Assembly (NCBI GenBank): GCA_900545185.1
Contig: UQYH01000131.1
Coordinates: 1-5,774, forward strand
Reading direction: 5' to 3'
Length of the DNA: 5,774 nucleotides
From: an uncultured Eubacteriales bacterium
GTDB lineage: Bacteria; Bacillota; Clostridia; UBA1381; UBA9506
The notes under the pieces were generated by a model that saw only the letters and a program-made list of their open reading frames with translations, had not been told where the DNA came from and made no database searches. Both the position numbers and the translations under genes were made by a program. Shown here piece after piece: positions 1 to 5,499 of the stretch. Within the stretch, counting starts at the first letter, position 1. Every line of letters starts with the position of its first letter.

Positions 1-20
1 GTACCGCAAAAACCGCTCCT

Positions 21-102
21 ATAAAGGGCTGGCGCGGTGAGCGCCGCGCGAGCGAAAGCCCTTATTCTCAAGCGAAAGCTCTCGAAGAGAGATTTCGGCT
101 TG
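21..102. repeat. Two adjacent stem-loops downstream of dapB
   Basis: The 107 bases beyond the dapB stop hold no gene but contain two hairpins. The first (about 21-65) has an outer stem AAGGGCT (24-30) with AGCCCTT (57-63) and an inner GC-rich stem GCGCGG (32-37) with CCGCGC (44-49). The second (69-102) pairs CAAGC, GAAA and CTCTC with GAGAG, TTTC and GCTTG around a GAA loop, about 14 pairs with one mismatch and one bulge. The nonamer AGCGAAAGC occurs in both, at 51-59 and 71-79. Read on the minus strand they lie just after dapB and could end or protect the dap transcript, but neither is followed directly by a long U-run. A REP-like intergenic repeat is the alternative. The pairing is plain; the function is not. 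Confidence 0.45.
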
Positions 103-107
103 AAGTG

Positions 108-866
108 TTATTTCCCGTTGATTAAATTTTTCATATCATACAGCCCGGCAGGCTGACCGGCCATAAATACGGCCGCTTTTACGGCGCCGGATGCAAAAAT
201 CTCACGCGAGGCGGCGCTGTGTCGCAGCTCAATTACCTCATGGTCACCGGCAAAAATCACCGTATGGTCACCCACGATGGTACCGCCGCGGACAGCATGG
301 ATGCCGATTTCGTTTTTCTCACGCTTTTTGCGGACGCTGTGTCTGTCGTACACATAATGCGCTGTGTTATCCAGCTCTTCGTTAATGGCATCGGCAATGG
401 CAAGCGCGGTGCCGCTGGGGGCATCCAGCTTTTGATTGTGATGACGCTCTACAATCTCAATATCAAAGCTGTCACCCAAAAAGCGTGCGGCCTTTTTGGC
501 CAACTCGCAAATTAAGTTAACGCCCAAGGACATGTTTGCCGAAAAAAACACGGGAACAGTGGCCGAAGCGGCGCAAAGCTGCTCCTTTTGCTCTTTGTTA
601 AGGCCGGTTGTGGCAACCACAACGGGGATTTTATGCTGCAGCACATAATCCATTAAATTTTGAAAATTGGCCGGGTTTGAAAAATCGACCACAACATCGG
701 GCTGCTCTTGTACGGCGGCAAAATCGGCATACACGGGAAAGCCGCCCTTTGATTCGGTATTTAAATCAACACCGCAGACAATTTCGGCCTGTGCCGAATC
801 GGCCACAAGGCGTGTAATCGCCTGACCCATGCGGCCGTTTGCACCGCTGAGCAAAATTTTTATCAT
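108..866 (-). CDS. dapB: 4-hydroxy-tetrahydrodipicolinate reductase DapB
   Basis: This cytoplasmic enzyme reduces the DapA product to tetrahydrodipicolinate with NAD(P)H, supplying lysine and the meso-diaminopimelate of peptidoglycan. The 252-residue product opens with a Rossmann nucleotide-binding loop, GANGRMG at residues 8-14. The C-terminal substrate domain has the family signature ERHHNQKLDAPSGTA at 140-154, with the catalytic pair H142/H143 and K146. The length is in the normal range (E. coli about 273). The frame stays open 29 codons further upstream, but ATG at 866 is preferred: it begins directly at the beta strand MIKILLSGANG, and AAAGGA lies 8 bases before it. The extension would run back into dapA. 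It lies 20 bases after dapA and is the last gene of the asd-dapA-dapB unit. No defect is visible. Confidence 0.97.
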   Translation of the reverse strand: MIKILLSGANGRMGQAITRLVADSAQAEIVCGVDLNTESKGGFPVYADFAAVQEQPDVVVDFSNPANFQNLMDYVLQHKIPVVVATTGLNKEQKEQLCAASATVPVFFSANMSLGVNLICELAKKAARFLGDSFDIEIVERHHNQKLDAPSGTALAIADAINEELDNTAHYVYDRHSVRKKREKNEIGIHAVRGGTIVGDHTVIFAGDHEVIELRHSAASREIFASGAVKAAVFMAGQPAGLYDMKNLINGK

Positions 867-886
867 GCGTATCGTCCTTTCAAGCG

Positions 887-1771
887 TTAAATCAAGCCGT
901 GTTTTTGAAGCGAGGCTTTTAAAACCGCCAGGTTTTTCTCCTCCATCTCGCACAGCGGCAGGCGCAACAGACCTGCGTTTTTGCCCATTAAGTTAAGCGC
1001 CGTTTTAACGGGGATGGGGTTTACCTCTACAAACAGGGCTTTGGCCAAATCCCACAAATCAAGCTGCAAACGCAGAGCGCCTTCCACATCGCCGGCCAGG
1101 TATTTTGCACACATATCGTGCGTTTGCTGCGGCATTACGTTGGCCAAAACAGAAATAACACCCTTGCCGCCCAGGCTCATAATGGGGATGATTTGGTCAT
1201 CGTTGCCGGAATATATATCCAGATCCGGGCACAGGGCGGCAACGCGCATGGTGTAATCAATGTTGCCGCTGGCTTCTTTAATGGCAACAATTTGTTCTAC
1301 CTTTGAAAGCTCCTGCAGCGTCTCAATGCCGATGCTTACGCCGGTGCGGCCAGGTACATTATACAAAATGACCGGTACATCGGCAGCCGAGGCGAGCAGC
1401 TGATAATGGCGCACCAAGCCCTTTTGGCTGGCTTTGTTGTAATAGGGGGTAACAAGCAGCATACCGTCTACCCCAAGGCGTGCGGCCTTTTTGCACAGCT
1501 CTGCGCCGTGCGCCGTGTCGTTAGAGCCGGCACCGGCAATCACCGGGATGCGGCCGGCCGTTTTGGCAACGGCAAATTCAATCACGGATAAATGCTCTTC
1601 ATCCGGCATGGTAGAGGCTTCGCCCGTGGTGCCGCAGATGATAATGGCATCGGTTCCGTGGGTAATCTGATCGTCAATTAATGTGCCCAGCGCGTCAAAG
1701 TTTACGCCGTTTTCGTCAAACGGTGTGACAATGGCAACGCCGGAGCCGGTGAAAATTGTTTTTTTGCTCAT
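887..1771 (-). CDS. dapA: 4-hydroxy-tetrahydrodipicolinate synthase DapA
   Basis: This enzyme condenses pyruvate with aspartate-4-semialdehyde, the committed step toward diaminopimelate and lysine. The product is a 294-residue TIM-barrel of the class I aldolase/NAL family. Family residues are all present: GTTGE with T48/T49, Y111, Y137 in LYNVPGRTG, R142, and the Schiff-base lysine K165 in IVAIKEASG. The numbering sits four residues above E. coli DapA (T44/T45, Y107, Y133, R138, K161). ATG at 1771 is chosen over an in-frame ATG 14 codons upstream because the upstream one lies inside asd and AGGAAAG stands just before MSKK. That Shine-Dalgarno touches the asd stop codon (14-base gap), suggesting translational coupling. 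Whether this enzyme is lysine-inhibited cannot be told by eye; control by the leader riboswitch is the visible regulation. Confidence 0.97.
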   Translation of the reverse strand: MSKKTIFTGSGVAIVTPFDENGVNFDALGTLIDDQITHGTDAIIICGTTGEASTMPDEEHLSVIEFAVAKTAGRIPVIAGAGSNDTAHGAELCKKAARLGVDGMLLVTPYYNKASQKGLVRHYQLLASAADVPVILYNVPGRTGVSIGIETLQELSKVEQIVAIKEASGNIDYTMRVAALCPDLDIYSGNDDQIIPIMSLGGKGVISVLANVMPQQTHDMCAKYLAGDVEGALRLQLDLWDLAKALFVEVNPIPVKTALNLMGKNAGLLRLPLCEMEEKNLAVLKASLQKHGLI

Positions 1772-1785
1772 AACAATCTTTCCTT

Positions 1786-2799
1786 TCAGCGGTTGATTTC
1801 GCCGGATTCCCACATATCAATCAGTTTTTTGGCGATTTGTACAGCGTTGGTGGCTGCACCTTTTCGAATGTTATCGGCAACAACCCACAGGTTTACGCCG
1901 TTTTCAATACTTTCGTCGCGGCGGATACGGCCGACAAACGTTTCGTTTTTGCCCTTTGCGTTAACCGCCATGGGGTAAAAGCAATTTGCCGGATCATCCT
2001 GCACAACAAGGCCGGGTGCGGCAGAGAGAATTTTTCTCAGTTCATCCAATTCAAAGGGCTTTTTCAGCTCTACGTTAATGGATTCGCTGTGACAGTCAAA
2101 CACCGGCACACGGACGGTGGTAGCGGTCACGCGGATGGAGTCGTCACCCAGAATTTTATGTGTTTCGTTCACCATTTTCATTTCTTCTTTTGTATAACCG
2201 TTGTCCAAAAATACATCAATCTGCGGCAGGCAGTTGTTATAAATCGGATGGTTAAACTTTTTCGGGGCTTCACCCTTCATACCGTTTTCCAAATCGGCAT
2301 AGCCGCCCATACCGGCGCCGGATACGGCCTGATATGTAGAATATACAATACGGCGGATGCCGTAAGCCAGCTGCAGCGGACGCAGCGCAACCATGGCCTG
2401 AATGGTGGAGCAGTTGGGGTTGGCGATAATGCCGTTGTGCCATTTAATATCCTCCGGGTTTACCTCGGGCACAACCAGCGGCACCTTCGGATCCATACGG
2501 AACGCGCTGGAATTATCAATGACAACAACACCGTGAGCGGCTGCGATGGGCGAATATTTTTCGCTGGTGCTGCCGCCTGCGGAAAAGAGTGCAATGTCAA
2601 TATCGCGGTCAAACGAATGCTCGTTTAACTCCTCCACAACATAGTCCTTCCCCATGAATTTCAGTGTTTTTCCGGCCGAACGGGCTGAAGCAAACAAATA
2701 ATAATTTTCTGCGGGCAGATTCATTTCTTCCAATACCTTTAAAAATGTTCTGCCGACCATACCGGTGGCGCCGACCACCGCAATGTTGTATTTTTTCAT
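1786..2799 (-). CDS. asd: Aspartate-semialdehyde dehydrogenase Asd
   Basis: Asd reduces aspartyl-4-phosphate to aspartate-4-semialdehyde with NADPH, the branch-point metabolite for lysine/DAP and for threonine and methionine. The 337-residue product has the N-terminal NADP-binding loop VVGATGMVG (8-16), the catalytic cysteine C130 in NPNCST, Q157 in the YQAVSGAG segment, and the catalytic histidine H237 in RVPVFDCHSES. These are the hallmarks of the Gram-positive-type ASADH. ATG at 2799 is preferred over two slightly upstream ATGs because GGAG lies 6 bases before it and the protein then begins MKKYNIAVVGATG. It is the first gene after the lysine riboswitch and terminator. No kinase (lysC) or later DAP genes are in view, so aspartokinase must be encoded elsewhere. 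Confidence 0.97.
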   Translation of the reverse strand: MKKYNIAVVGATGMVGRTFLKVLEEMNLPAENYYLFASARSAGKTLKFMGKDYVVEELNEHSFDRDIDIALFSAGGSTSEKYSPIAAAHGVVVIDNSSAFRMDPKVPLVVPEVNPEDIKWHNGIIANPNCSTIQAMVALRPLQLAYGIRRIVYSTYQAVSGAGMGGYADLENGMKGEAPKKFNHPIYNNCLPQIDVFLDNGYTKEEMKMVNETHKILGDDSIRVTATTVRVPVFDCHSESINVELKKPFELDELRKILSAAPGLVVQDDPANCFYPMAVNAKGKNETFVGRIRRDESIENGVNLWVVADNIRKGAATNAVQIAKKLIDMWESGEINR

Positions 2800-2871
2800 G
2801 TCCTTCTCCATTCTGCCGCACATTGCTTTTGTGCAGCTTTGTTATAATATACATCGCCGGGCAGGTAGTAC

Positions 2872-2906
2872 AAAAAAGCCAAACCTCCGATGGGGAGAGT
2901 TTGGCT
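2872..2906 (-). terminator. Riboswitch-controlled intrinsic terminator before asd
   Basis: On the minus strand the arms AGCCAAAC plus CTCC (2906-2894, with one bulged T at 2898) pair with GGAG plus GTTTGGCT (2888-2877). This gives 12 pairs closed by the 5-base loop CCATC and followed at once by six U. It lies 32 bases after the riboswitch aptamer and before asd, the standard position for a transcription-off expression platform. The loop and upper left arm (2897-2889) are exactly complementary to aptamer bases 2952-2944, giving an alternative antiterminator. Confidence 0.95.
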
Positions 2907-2938
2907 TTAGCATACAGAATAACATGCCGTAAAGCGAT

Positions 2939-3107
2939 GATAGCTCCCCATCCGACCGTGACGGATGACAGTGACACGGCTGTTAACCGCGTCCCCAGGC
3001 ACATACGGGCGGAAACGCACGGCCTTCGGCGTTTTTTCCTTTTACTGCGGCTTTGGCGAACCTCCGCGTTCTGTTCCGCAGCGACTGATAAAAAACGCGC
3101 CTCTATC
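2939..3107 (-). promoter_or_regulatory. Lysine riboswitch (L box) controlling asd-dapA-dapB
   Basis: The minus-strand leader fits the five-helix lysine aptamer. P1 is GATAG (3107-3103) with CTATC (2943-2939), followed by the L-box motif AGAGGCGCG. P2 begins GGCG..TTTTTT with AAAAAACGCC and continues through CTGCGG/CCGCAG to GAAC/GTTC. The loop of P2 is GCGGAG (3067-3062). P3 is CGTGCG (3021-3016) with CGTATG (3007-3002), with loop TTTCCGCC. P4 is ACGCGG/CCGTGT (2992-2987 and 2979-2974). P5 is CATCCG/CGGATG (2967-2962 and 2954-2949). The L2 GCGGA and L3 TCCGC are complementary, as expected for the kissing interaction of this family. Known family behaviour is that lysine binding stabilises P1 and permits termination. 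The genes downstream are lysine-pathway genes, which agrees. Confidence 0.95.
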
Positions 3108-3117
3108 TACTACTATA

Positions 3118-3146
3118 ATATTATCATGTTTTCCTTAAGTTGTCAA
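3118..3146 (-). promoter_or_regulatory. Sigma-A promoter of the lysine leader and asd operon
   Basis: On the minus strand TTGACA (3146-3141) is separated by 17 bases from TAATAT (3123-3118). Transcription would start near 3111, only a few bases before riboswitch helix P1, so the aptamer sits at the very 5' end of the RNA. Upstream of the -35 (about 3174-3149) is a run of A- and T-tracts that resembles an UP element. No operator is evident. Confidence 0.9.
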
Positions 3147-3243
3147 CGTTTTTTGAAAAAAATTTATTTTTTGACATCCAAAGCTGCCGCGGCCGCATCA
3201 CAGTGCCGATTCTGCAATTTTTGCAAAAAATTCATAAAAGGGA

Positions 3244-3272
3244 TTGACAGGGGAAAACTAATATGGTATACT
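3244..3272 (+). promoter_or_regulatory. Sigma-A promoter of the infC-rpmI-rplT operon
   Basis: TTGACA (3244-3249), a 17-base spacer and TATACT (3267-3272) make a near-consensus promoter, strengthened by an extended -10 (TGG at 3264-3266). The predicted start is about 3278-3280, giving a leader of about 165 bases before infC. It lies divergent to the asd promoter, with about 97 bases between the two -35 boxes. Strength of this kind suits a translation-machinery operon. Confidence 0.92.
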
Positions 3273-3278
3273 ATGTAA

Positions 3279-3443
3279 GAATGAGTAAGCGGAAACGGTT
3301 GTTTTCCACCATCAGGCAACGCCTAAATGGTCAATATGCTTTTTTGAAGTGTATTTGCGGATAGGTTTGCCTATCCGCTTTTTTTCTTCCGGGATGTCCT
3401 TTTATTATAAGGAATCAGCCCCGAAAAACGTAACGGAGGTGCT
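3279..3443 (+). promoter_or_regulatory. infC leader attenuator, candidate L20 autoregulatory leader
   Basis: The untranslated leader contains an internal terminator at 3357-3385, so transcripts must read through it to reach infC. Upstream bases can compete with it: AAGCGGA (3287-3293) is complementary to the terminator 3' arm TCCGCTT (3374-3380), and AGGCAA (3314-3319) to TTGCCT (3367-3372). A further local hairpin forms around AGGC-AAC-GCCT (3314-3324), flanked by CCAT and ATGG. In Bacillus, infC-rpmI-rplT is repressed by L20 binding such a leader (Rfam L20_leader). Position, gene content and attenuator fit that model. Assignment to that family is inference, as I cannot run a covariance search. 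A 27-codon ORF (3281-3364) also fits in this leader. Confidence 0.7.
3357..3385 (+). terminator. Attenuator hairpin in the infC leader
   Basis: GCGGATAGG (3357-3365) pairs perfectly with CCTATCCGC (3370-3378) over 9 base pairs, with a TTTG loop, and is followed by seven U (3379-3385). This is a textbook intrinsic terminator placed 58 bases before infC and about 80 bases after the promoter. It therefore acts as an attenuator of the operon. No gene upstream on this strand could need it as a simple end signal. Confidence 0.93.
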
Positions 3444-3971
3444 TTGAACATTAGTAAGCAGGAAATGAGGATTAATGAGGAAATCAGAGTCAGTCAGGTT
3501 CGTGTTGTCGGATCGGACGGGGAACAGCTCGGCATTATGCAAACCTCGGCCGCGCTGGATCTTGCATACCACAAAAATTTGGATTTGGTTTTAATTGCGC
3601 CGAAGGCAGAGCCGCCGGTTTGTAAGGTTATGGACTACGGCAAGTATAAATTTGAGCTGGCCAAGCGCGATAAAGAAGCACGCAAAAACCAAAAGACCGT
3701 CAGCATTAAAGAGCTGCGTATTTCGCCCTCAATTGACGATCATGACTTTGAAACAAAAATTAATCACGCTAAAAAGTTTTTGCAGGACGGAGACAAGGTT
3801 AAGGTTTCCATTCGGTTCCGCGGCAGAGAAATTCACCACTCTGCACTGGGCGCTAAAAACTTAGAGCGCTTCCGCGATACGCTCTCGGAATACGGCACGT
3901 CGGATAAGCCGCCGAAGCTGGAGGGCAGAAGCATGAGCCTGATTATCTCTCCCATTATCAAAAAGGACTGA
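3444..3971 (+). CDS. infC: Translation initiation factor IF-3
   Basis: IF3 binds the 30S subunit, prevents premature 50S joining and proofreads start codon and initiator tRNA choice. The 175-residue product has the N-terminal domain (INEEIR...GEQLGI, about residues 11-32), the family signature KVMDYGKYKFELAKR (61-75), a lysine-rich linker helix, and the C-terminal domain from about residue 85 (SIKELRISPSI...HDFETK...KVKVSIRFRGRE). Length is normal. The start is open: TTG at 3444 is given here, 4 bases after GGAGG (3435-3439). The in-frame ATT at 3450 aligns with the mature start MSK of Bacillus-type IF3, for which AUU initiation is known, and lies 10 bases after GGAGG. Use of AUU would give a 173-residue protein and IF3 autoregulation. 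It is the first gene of the operon, behind an attenuator. Confidence 0.97.
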   Translation: MNISKQEMRINEEIRVSQVRVVGSDGEQLGIMQTSAALDLAYHKNLDLVLIAPKAEPPVCKVMDYGKYKFELAKRDKEARKNQKTVSIKELRISPSIDDHDFETKINHAKKFLQDGDKVKVSIRFRGREIHHSALGAKNLERFRDTLSEYGTSDKPPKLEGRSMSLIISPIIKKD

Positions 3972-4069
3972 TAACGGCCAATAGCCGCACCCTTTGCCGC
4001 GCGGCGCACAATTGATTCAGTTTGTACATTCATTAATATTTATCTAGTAAGTGGAAGGAGTACCAAATT

Positions 4070-4267
4070 ATGCCTAAGATTAAAACACACCGGGCTTCAG
4101 CAAAACGTTTTAAGGTGACTAAAAACGGTAAAATTAAAATGAAACATGCTTTTAAAAGCCACATTTTAACAAAGAAATCCACAAAGAGAAAGCGTCTGTT
4201 AAGAAAGGGCGCCTATGCTTGTGACGCAAACGCTAAGGTAATCAAAAAGCTGATTCCTTACAAATAA
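4070..4267 (+). CDS. rpmI: Large ribosomal subunit protein bL35
   Basis: A 65-residue, highly basic protein of the 50S subunit. It begins MPKIKTHRASAKRFKVT and continues with KHAFKSHILTKKSTKRKR, the conserved core of bL35, and its length is the usual 64-66 residues. ATG at 4070 is preceded by GGAAGGAG with 9 bases of spacing. It follows infC by 98 bases and precedes rplT by 38, the standard infC-rpmI-rplT order. The infC-rpmI gap has a GC palindrome (3996-4005) and a weak promoter-like pair, but no clear terminator, so cotranscription is expected. Confidence 0.98.
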   Translation: MPKIKTHRASAKRFKVTKNGKIKMKHAFKSHILTKKSTKRKRLLRKGAYACDANAKVIKKLIPYK

Positions 4268-4305
4268 GCTACGAACGATTTGAGAAATTTCAGGAGGTAT
4301 AAAAA

Positions 4306-4659
4306 ATGGCAAGAGTAAAAGGCGCTTTAAATACACGCAAAAGACATAAACGGGTTCTTAAGCTGGCTAAGGGCTACAGAGGCGGCAAAAGCAAGCTGTT
4401 CAGAACAGCCAAGCAGGCCGTTATGAAGTCCCTTTCTTATGCATATGTCGGCAGAAAGCAGAAGAAGCGGAACTTCCGCCGTTTGTGGATCGCCAGAATC
4501 AGCGCACAGGCCAAAATGAACGGTATGAACTATTCTACCTTTATGAACGGCTTAAAGAAGGCAGGCATTGAAATGAACAGAAAAATGCTGGCCGAAATCG
4601 CTGTAAGCGATAAAGAAGCGTTTGCCGCTTTGGTTGAAAAAGCAAAGGCAAGCCGCTAA
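4306..4659 (+). CDS. rplT: Large ribosomal subunit protein bL20
   Basis: bL20 binds 23S rRNA early in 50S assembly and in known systems represses its own operon. The 117-residue product shows the family pattern: the basic N-terminal tail MARVKGALNTRKRHKRVLKLAKGY, the segment RGGKSKLFRTAKQAVMKS, and the globular part with YAYVGRKQKKRNFRRLWI and AQAKMNGMNYSTFMNGLKKAGI. Length is normal (117-119). ATG at 4306 follows AGGAGG with about 8 bases of spacing. It is the last gene of the operon: a strong terminator begins about 22 bases after its stop. Its likely RNA target is the infC leader, by analogy with Bacillus. Confidence 0.98.
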   Translation: MARVKGALNTRKRHKRVLKLAKGYRGGKSKLFRTAKQAVMKSLSYAYVGRKQKKRNFRRLWIARISAQAKMNGMNYSTFMNGLKKAGIEMNRKMLAEIAVSDKEAFAALVEKAKASR

Positions 4660-4681
4660 ACCACACGACAACATACGAGAT

Positions 4682-4718
4682 AAAAGTGGGATTTTGCCGA
4701 ATGCAAAGTCCTCTTTTT
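4682..4718 (+). terminator. Intrinsic terminator after rplT
   Basis: GGGATTTTGC (4688-4697) pairs with GCAAAGTCCT (4703-4712) over 10 pairs, two of them G-U, around the loop CGAAT. The preceding AAAAG can extend the stem with CTTTT, and the 3' side runs into a five-U tract (4714-4718). It closes the infC-rpmI-rplT operon and separates it from the next gene. Confidence 0.85.
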
Positions 4719-4787
4719 GTATATGGGGACAGATAGCGTGATACGGAGATAAATAGTGTGTGAAAATTTTAACATAAGGAGGCAGCC

Positions 4788-5468
4788 ATGAATCAGGATT
4801 TACAGATAGCGTCGCAAGAAACAAAATTAATTTTTGTACGACACGGCGAAGCGGTCGGTAACGTGACGAAGGTTTTCCACGGCTTTACCGATTCCGAGCT
4901 GACCGAAAACGGCAGGGCGCAGGCCGAACGCGCGGCTCTGCGCCTGCAAAACGAACCGATAGACCGCATTTTTTCAAGCGACTTAAAGCGTGCCTGCGAA
5001 ACCGCACAAGCCGTGGCAAAGCCGCACGGGCTGGAGGTTATTGTTGATCCGCGCCTGCGTGAGATTAACGGTGGCCTGTGGGAAAACATACCGTTTGATG
5101 AACTGCCGAAAAAATACCCCGAAAGCTTTCGGCTTTGGAGCGACCATCCCTATGCGGTGCAAATGCCCGAAGGGGAAAGCATGGCGGCGTTTTACACACG
5201 CATTACGGAGGCTGTGCGCGATATAACGCAGCGCTGCGAGGGCGAAACCGTCTGCATTGTTACGCACGGCACGGCCATCCGCCTGCTTTCTTGCTTTAGC
5301 CAGGGCAAATCGCCCGAAGAGATTAACGACGTAATTTGGTGCGACAACGCTGCCGTCACGGTTATCACGCACGATGCGGACGGGTTTCATCTGCGTGTTG
5401 ACGGCGATAATTCGCATCTTGCGGATATTTCGACCCTGGAAAAGCAAGATTGGTGGAGAAAAAAATAA
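4788..5468 (+). CDS. Histidine phosphatase family protein (phosphoglycerate mutase-like)
   Basis: A 226-residue cytoplasmic protein of the histidine phosphatase superfamily, which transfers phosphate through a phosphohistidine. The catalytic set is complete: the RHG motif FVRHGEAVGN with R18 and phosphate-accepting H19, R68 in SSDLKRACETA, acid/base E92 in RLREINGGLWEN, and the second histidine H160 in VTHGTAIRLL. No signal peptide or membrane segment is seen. The compact length and REINxGxWE-type motif resemble GpmB/CobC/PhoE-like phosphatases more than the longer glycolytic dPGM (about 230-250 residues with insertions), but the substrate cannot be assigned from sequence. ATG at 4788 follows AAGGAGG by 5 bases. 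It lies beyond the rplT terminator and should have its own promoter, though I find no convincing one in 4719-4787. No cobalamin or glycolytic genes are adjacent to guide function. Confidence 0.93.
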   Translation: MNQDLQIASQETKLIFVRHGEAVGNVTKVFHGFTDSELTENGRAQAERAALRLQNEPIDRIFSSDLKRACETAQAVAKPHGLEVIVDPRLREINGGLWENIPFDELPKKYPESFRLWSDHPYAVQMPEGESMAAFYTRITEAVRDITQRCEGETVCIVTHGTAIRLLSCFSQGKSPEEINDVIWCDNAAVTVITHDADGFHLRVDGDNSHLADISTLEKQDWWRKK

Positions 5469-5499
5469 CATTGTGGGGAATGTAAAAAAAGTCCGGACC

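Noticed and set aside
1837..2628. 263-codon open frame on the plus strand opposite asd
   Set aside because: It is a mirror of the asd coding sequence: the asd frame has intact family motifs, and this frame has no ribosome site or recognisable features.
3171..3176. A plus-strand TTGACA at 3171
   Set aside because: No -10-like hexamer follows at 16-18 bases; the sequence there is GC-rich (CCGCGGCCGC). The infC promoter is the later TTGACA at 3244.
3186..3196. GC palindrome CCGCGGCCGC between the divergent promoters
   Set aside because: Too short and lacking a loop for a hairpin; no reason to call it an operator from one sequence.
2609..3278. Open frames crossing the asd leader on both strands (131 and 204 codons)
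   Set aside because: They run through the riboswitch, the terminator and both promoters, which explain this DNA fully.
3996..4005. Palindrome GCCGCGCGGC between infC and rpmI, considered as a terminator
   Set aside because: No loop and no U-run, and it lies inside an operon whose genes are normally cotranscribed.
4717..4745. TTGTAT followed by GATACG as a promoter for the phosphatase gene
   Set aside because: The match to consensus is poor and overlaps the terminator U-run; no better promoter was found in the short gap.
5491..5498. GTCCGGAC palindrome with a T-run on the minus strand after it, considered as a terminator
   Set aside because: An 8-base palindrome cannot form a stable stem-loop, and there is no minus-strand gene upstream of it for it to end.
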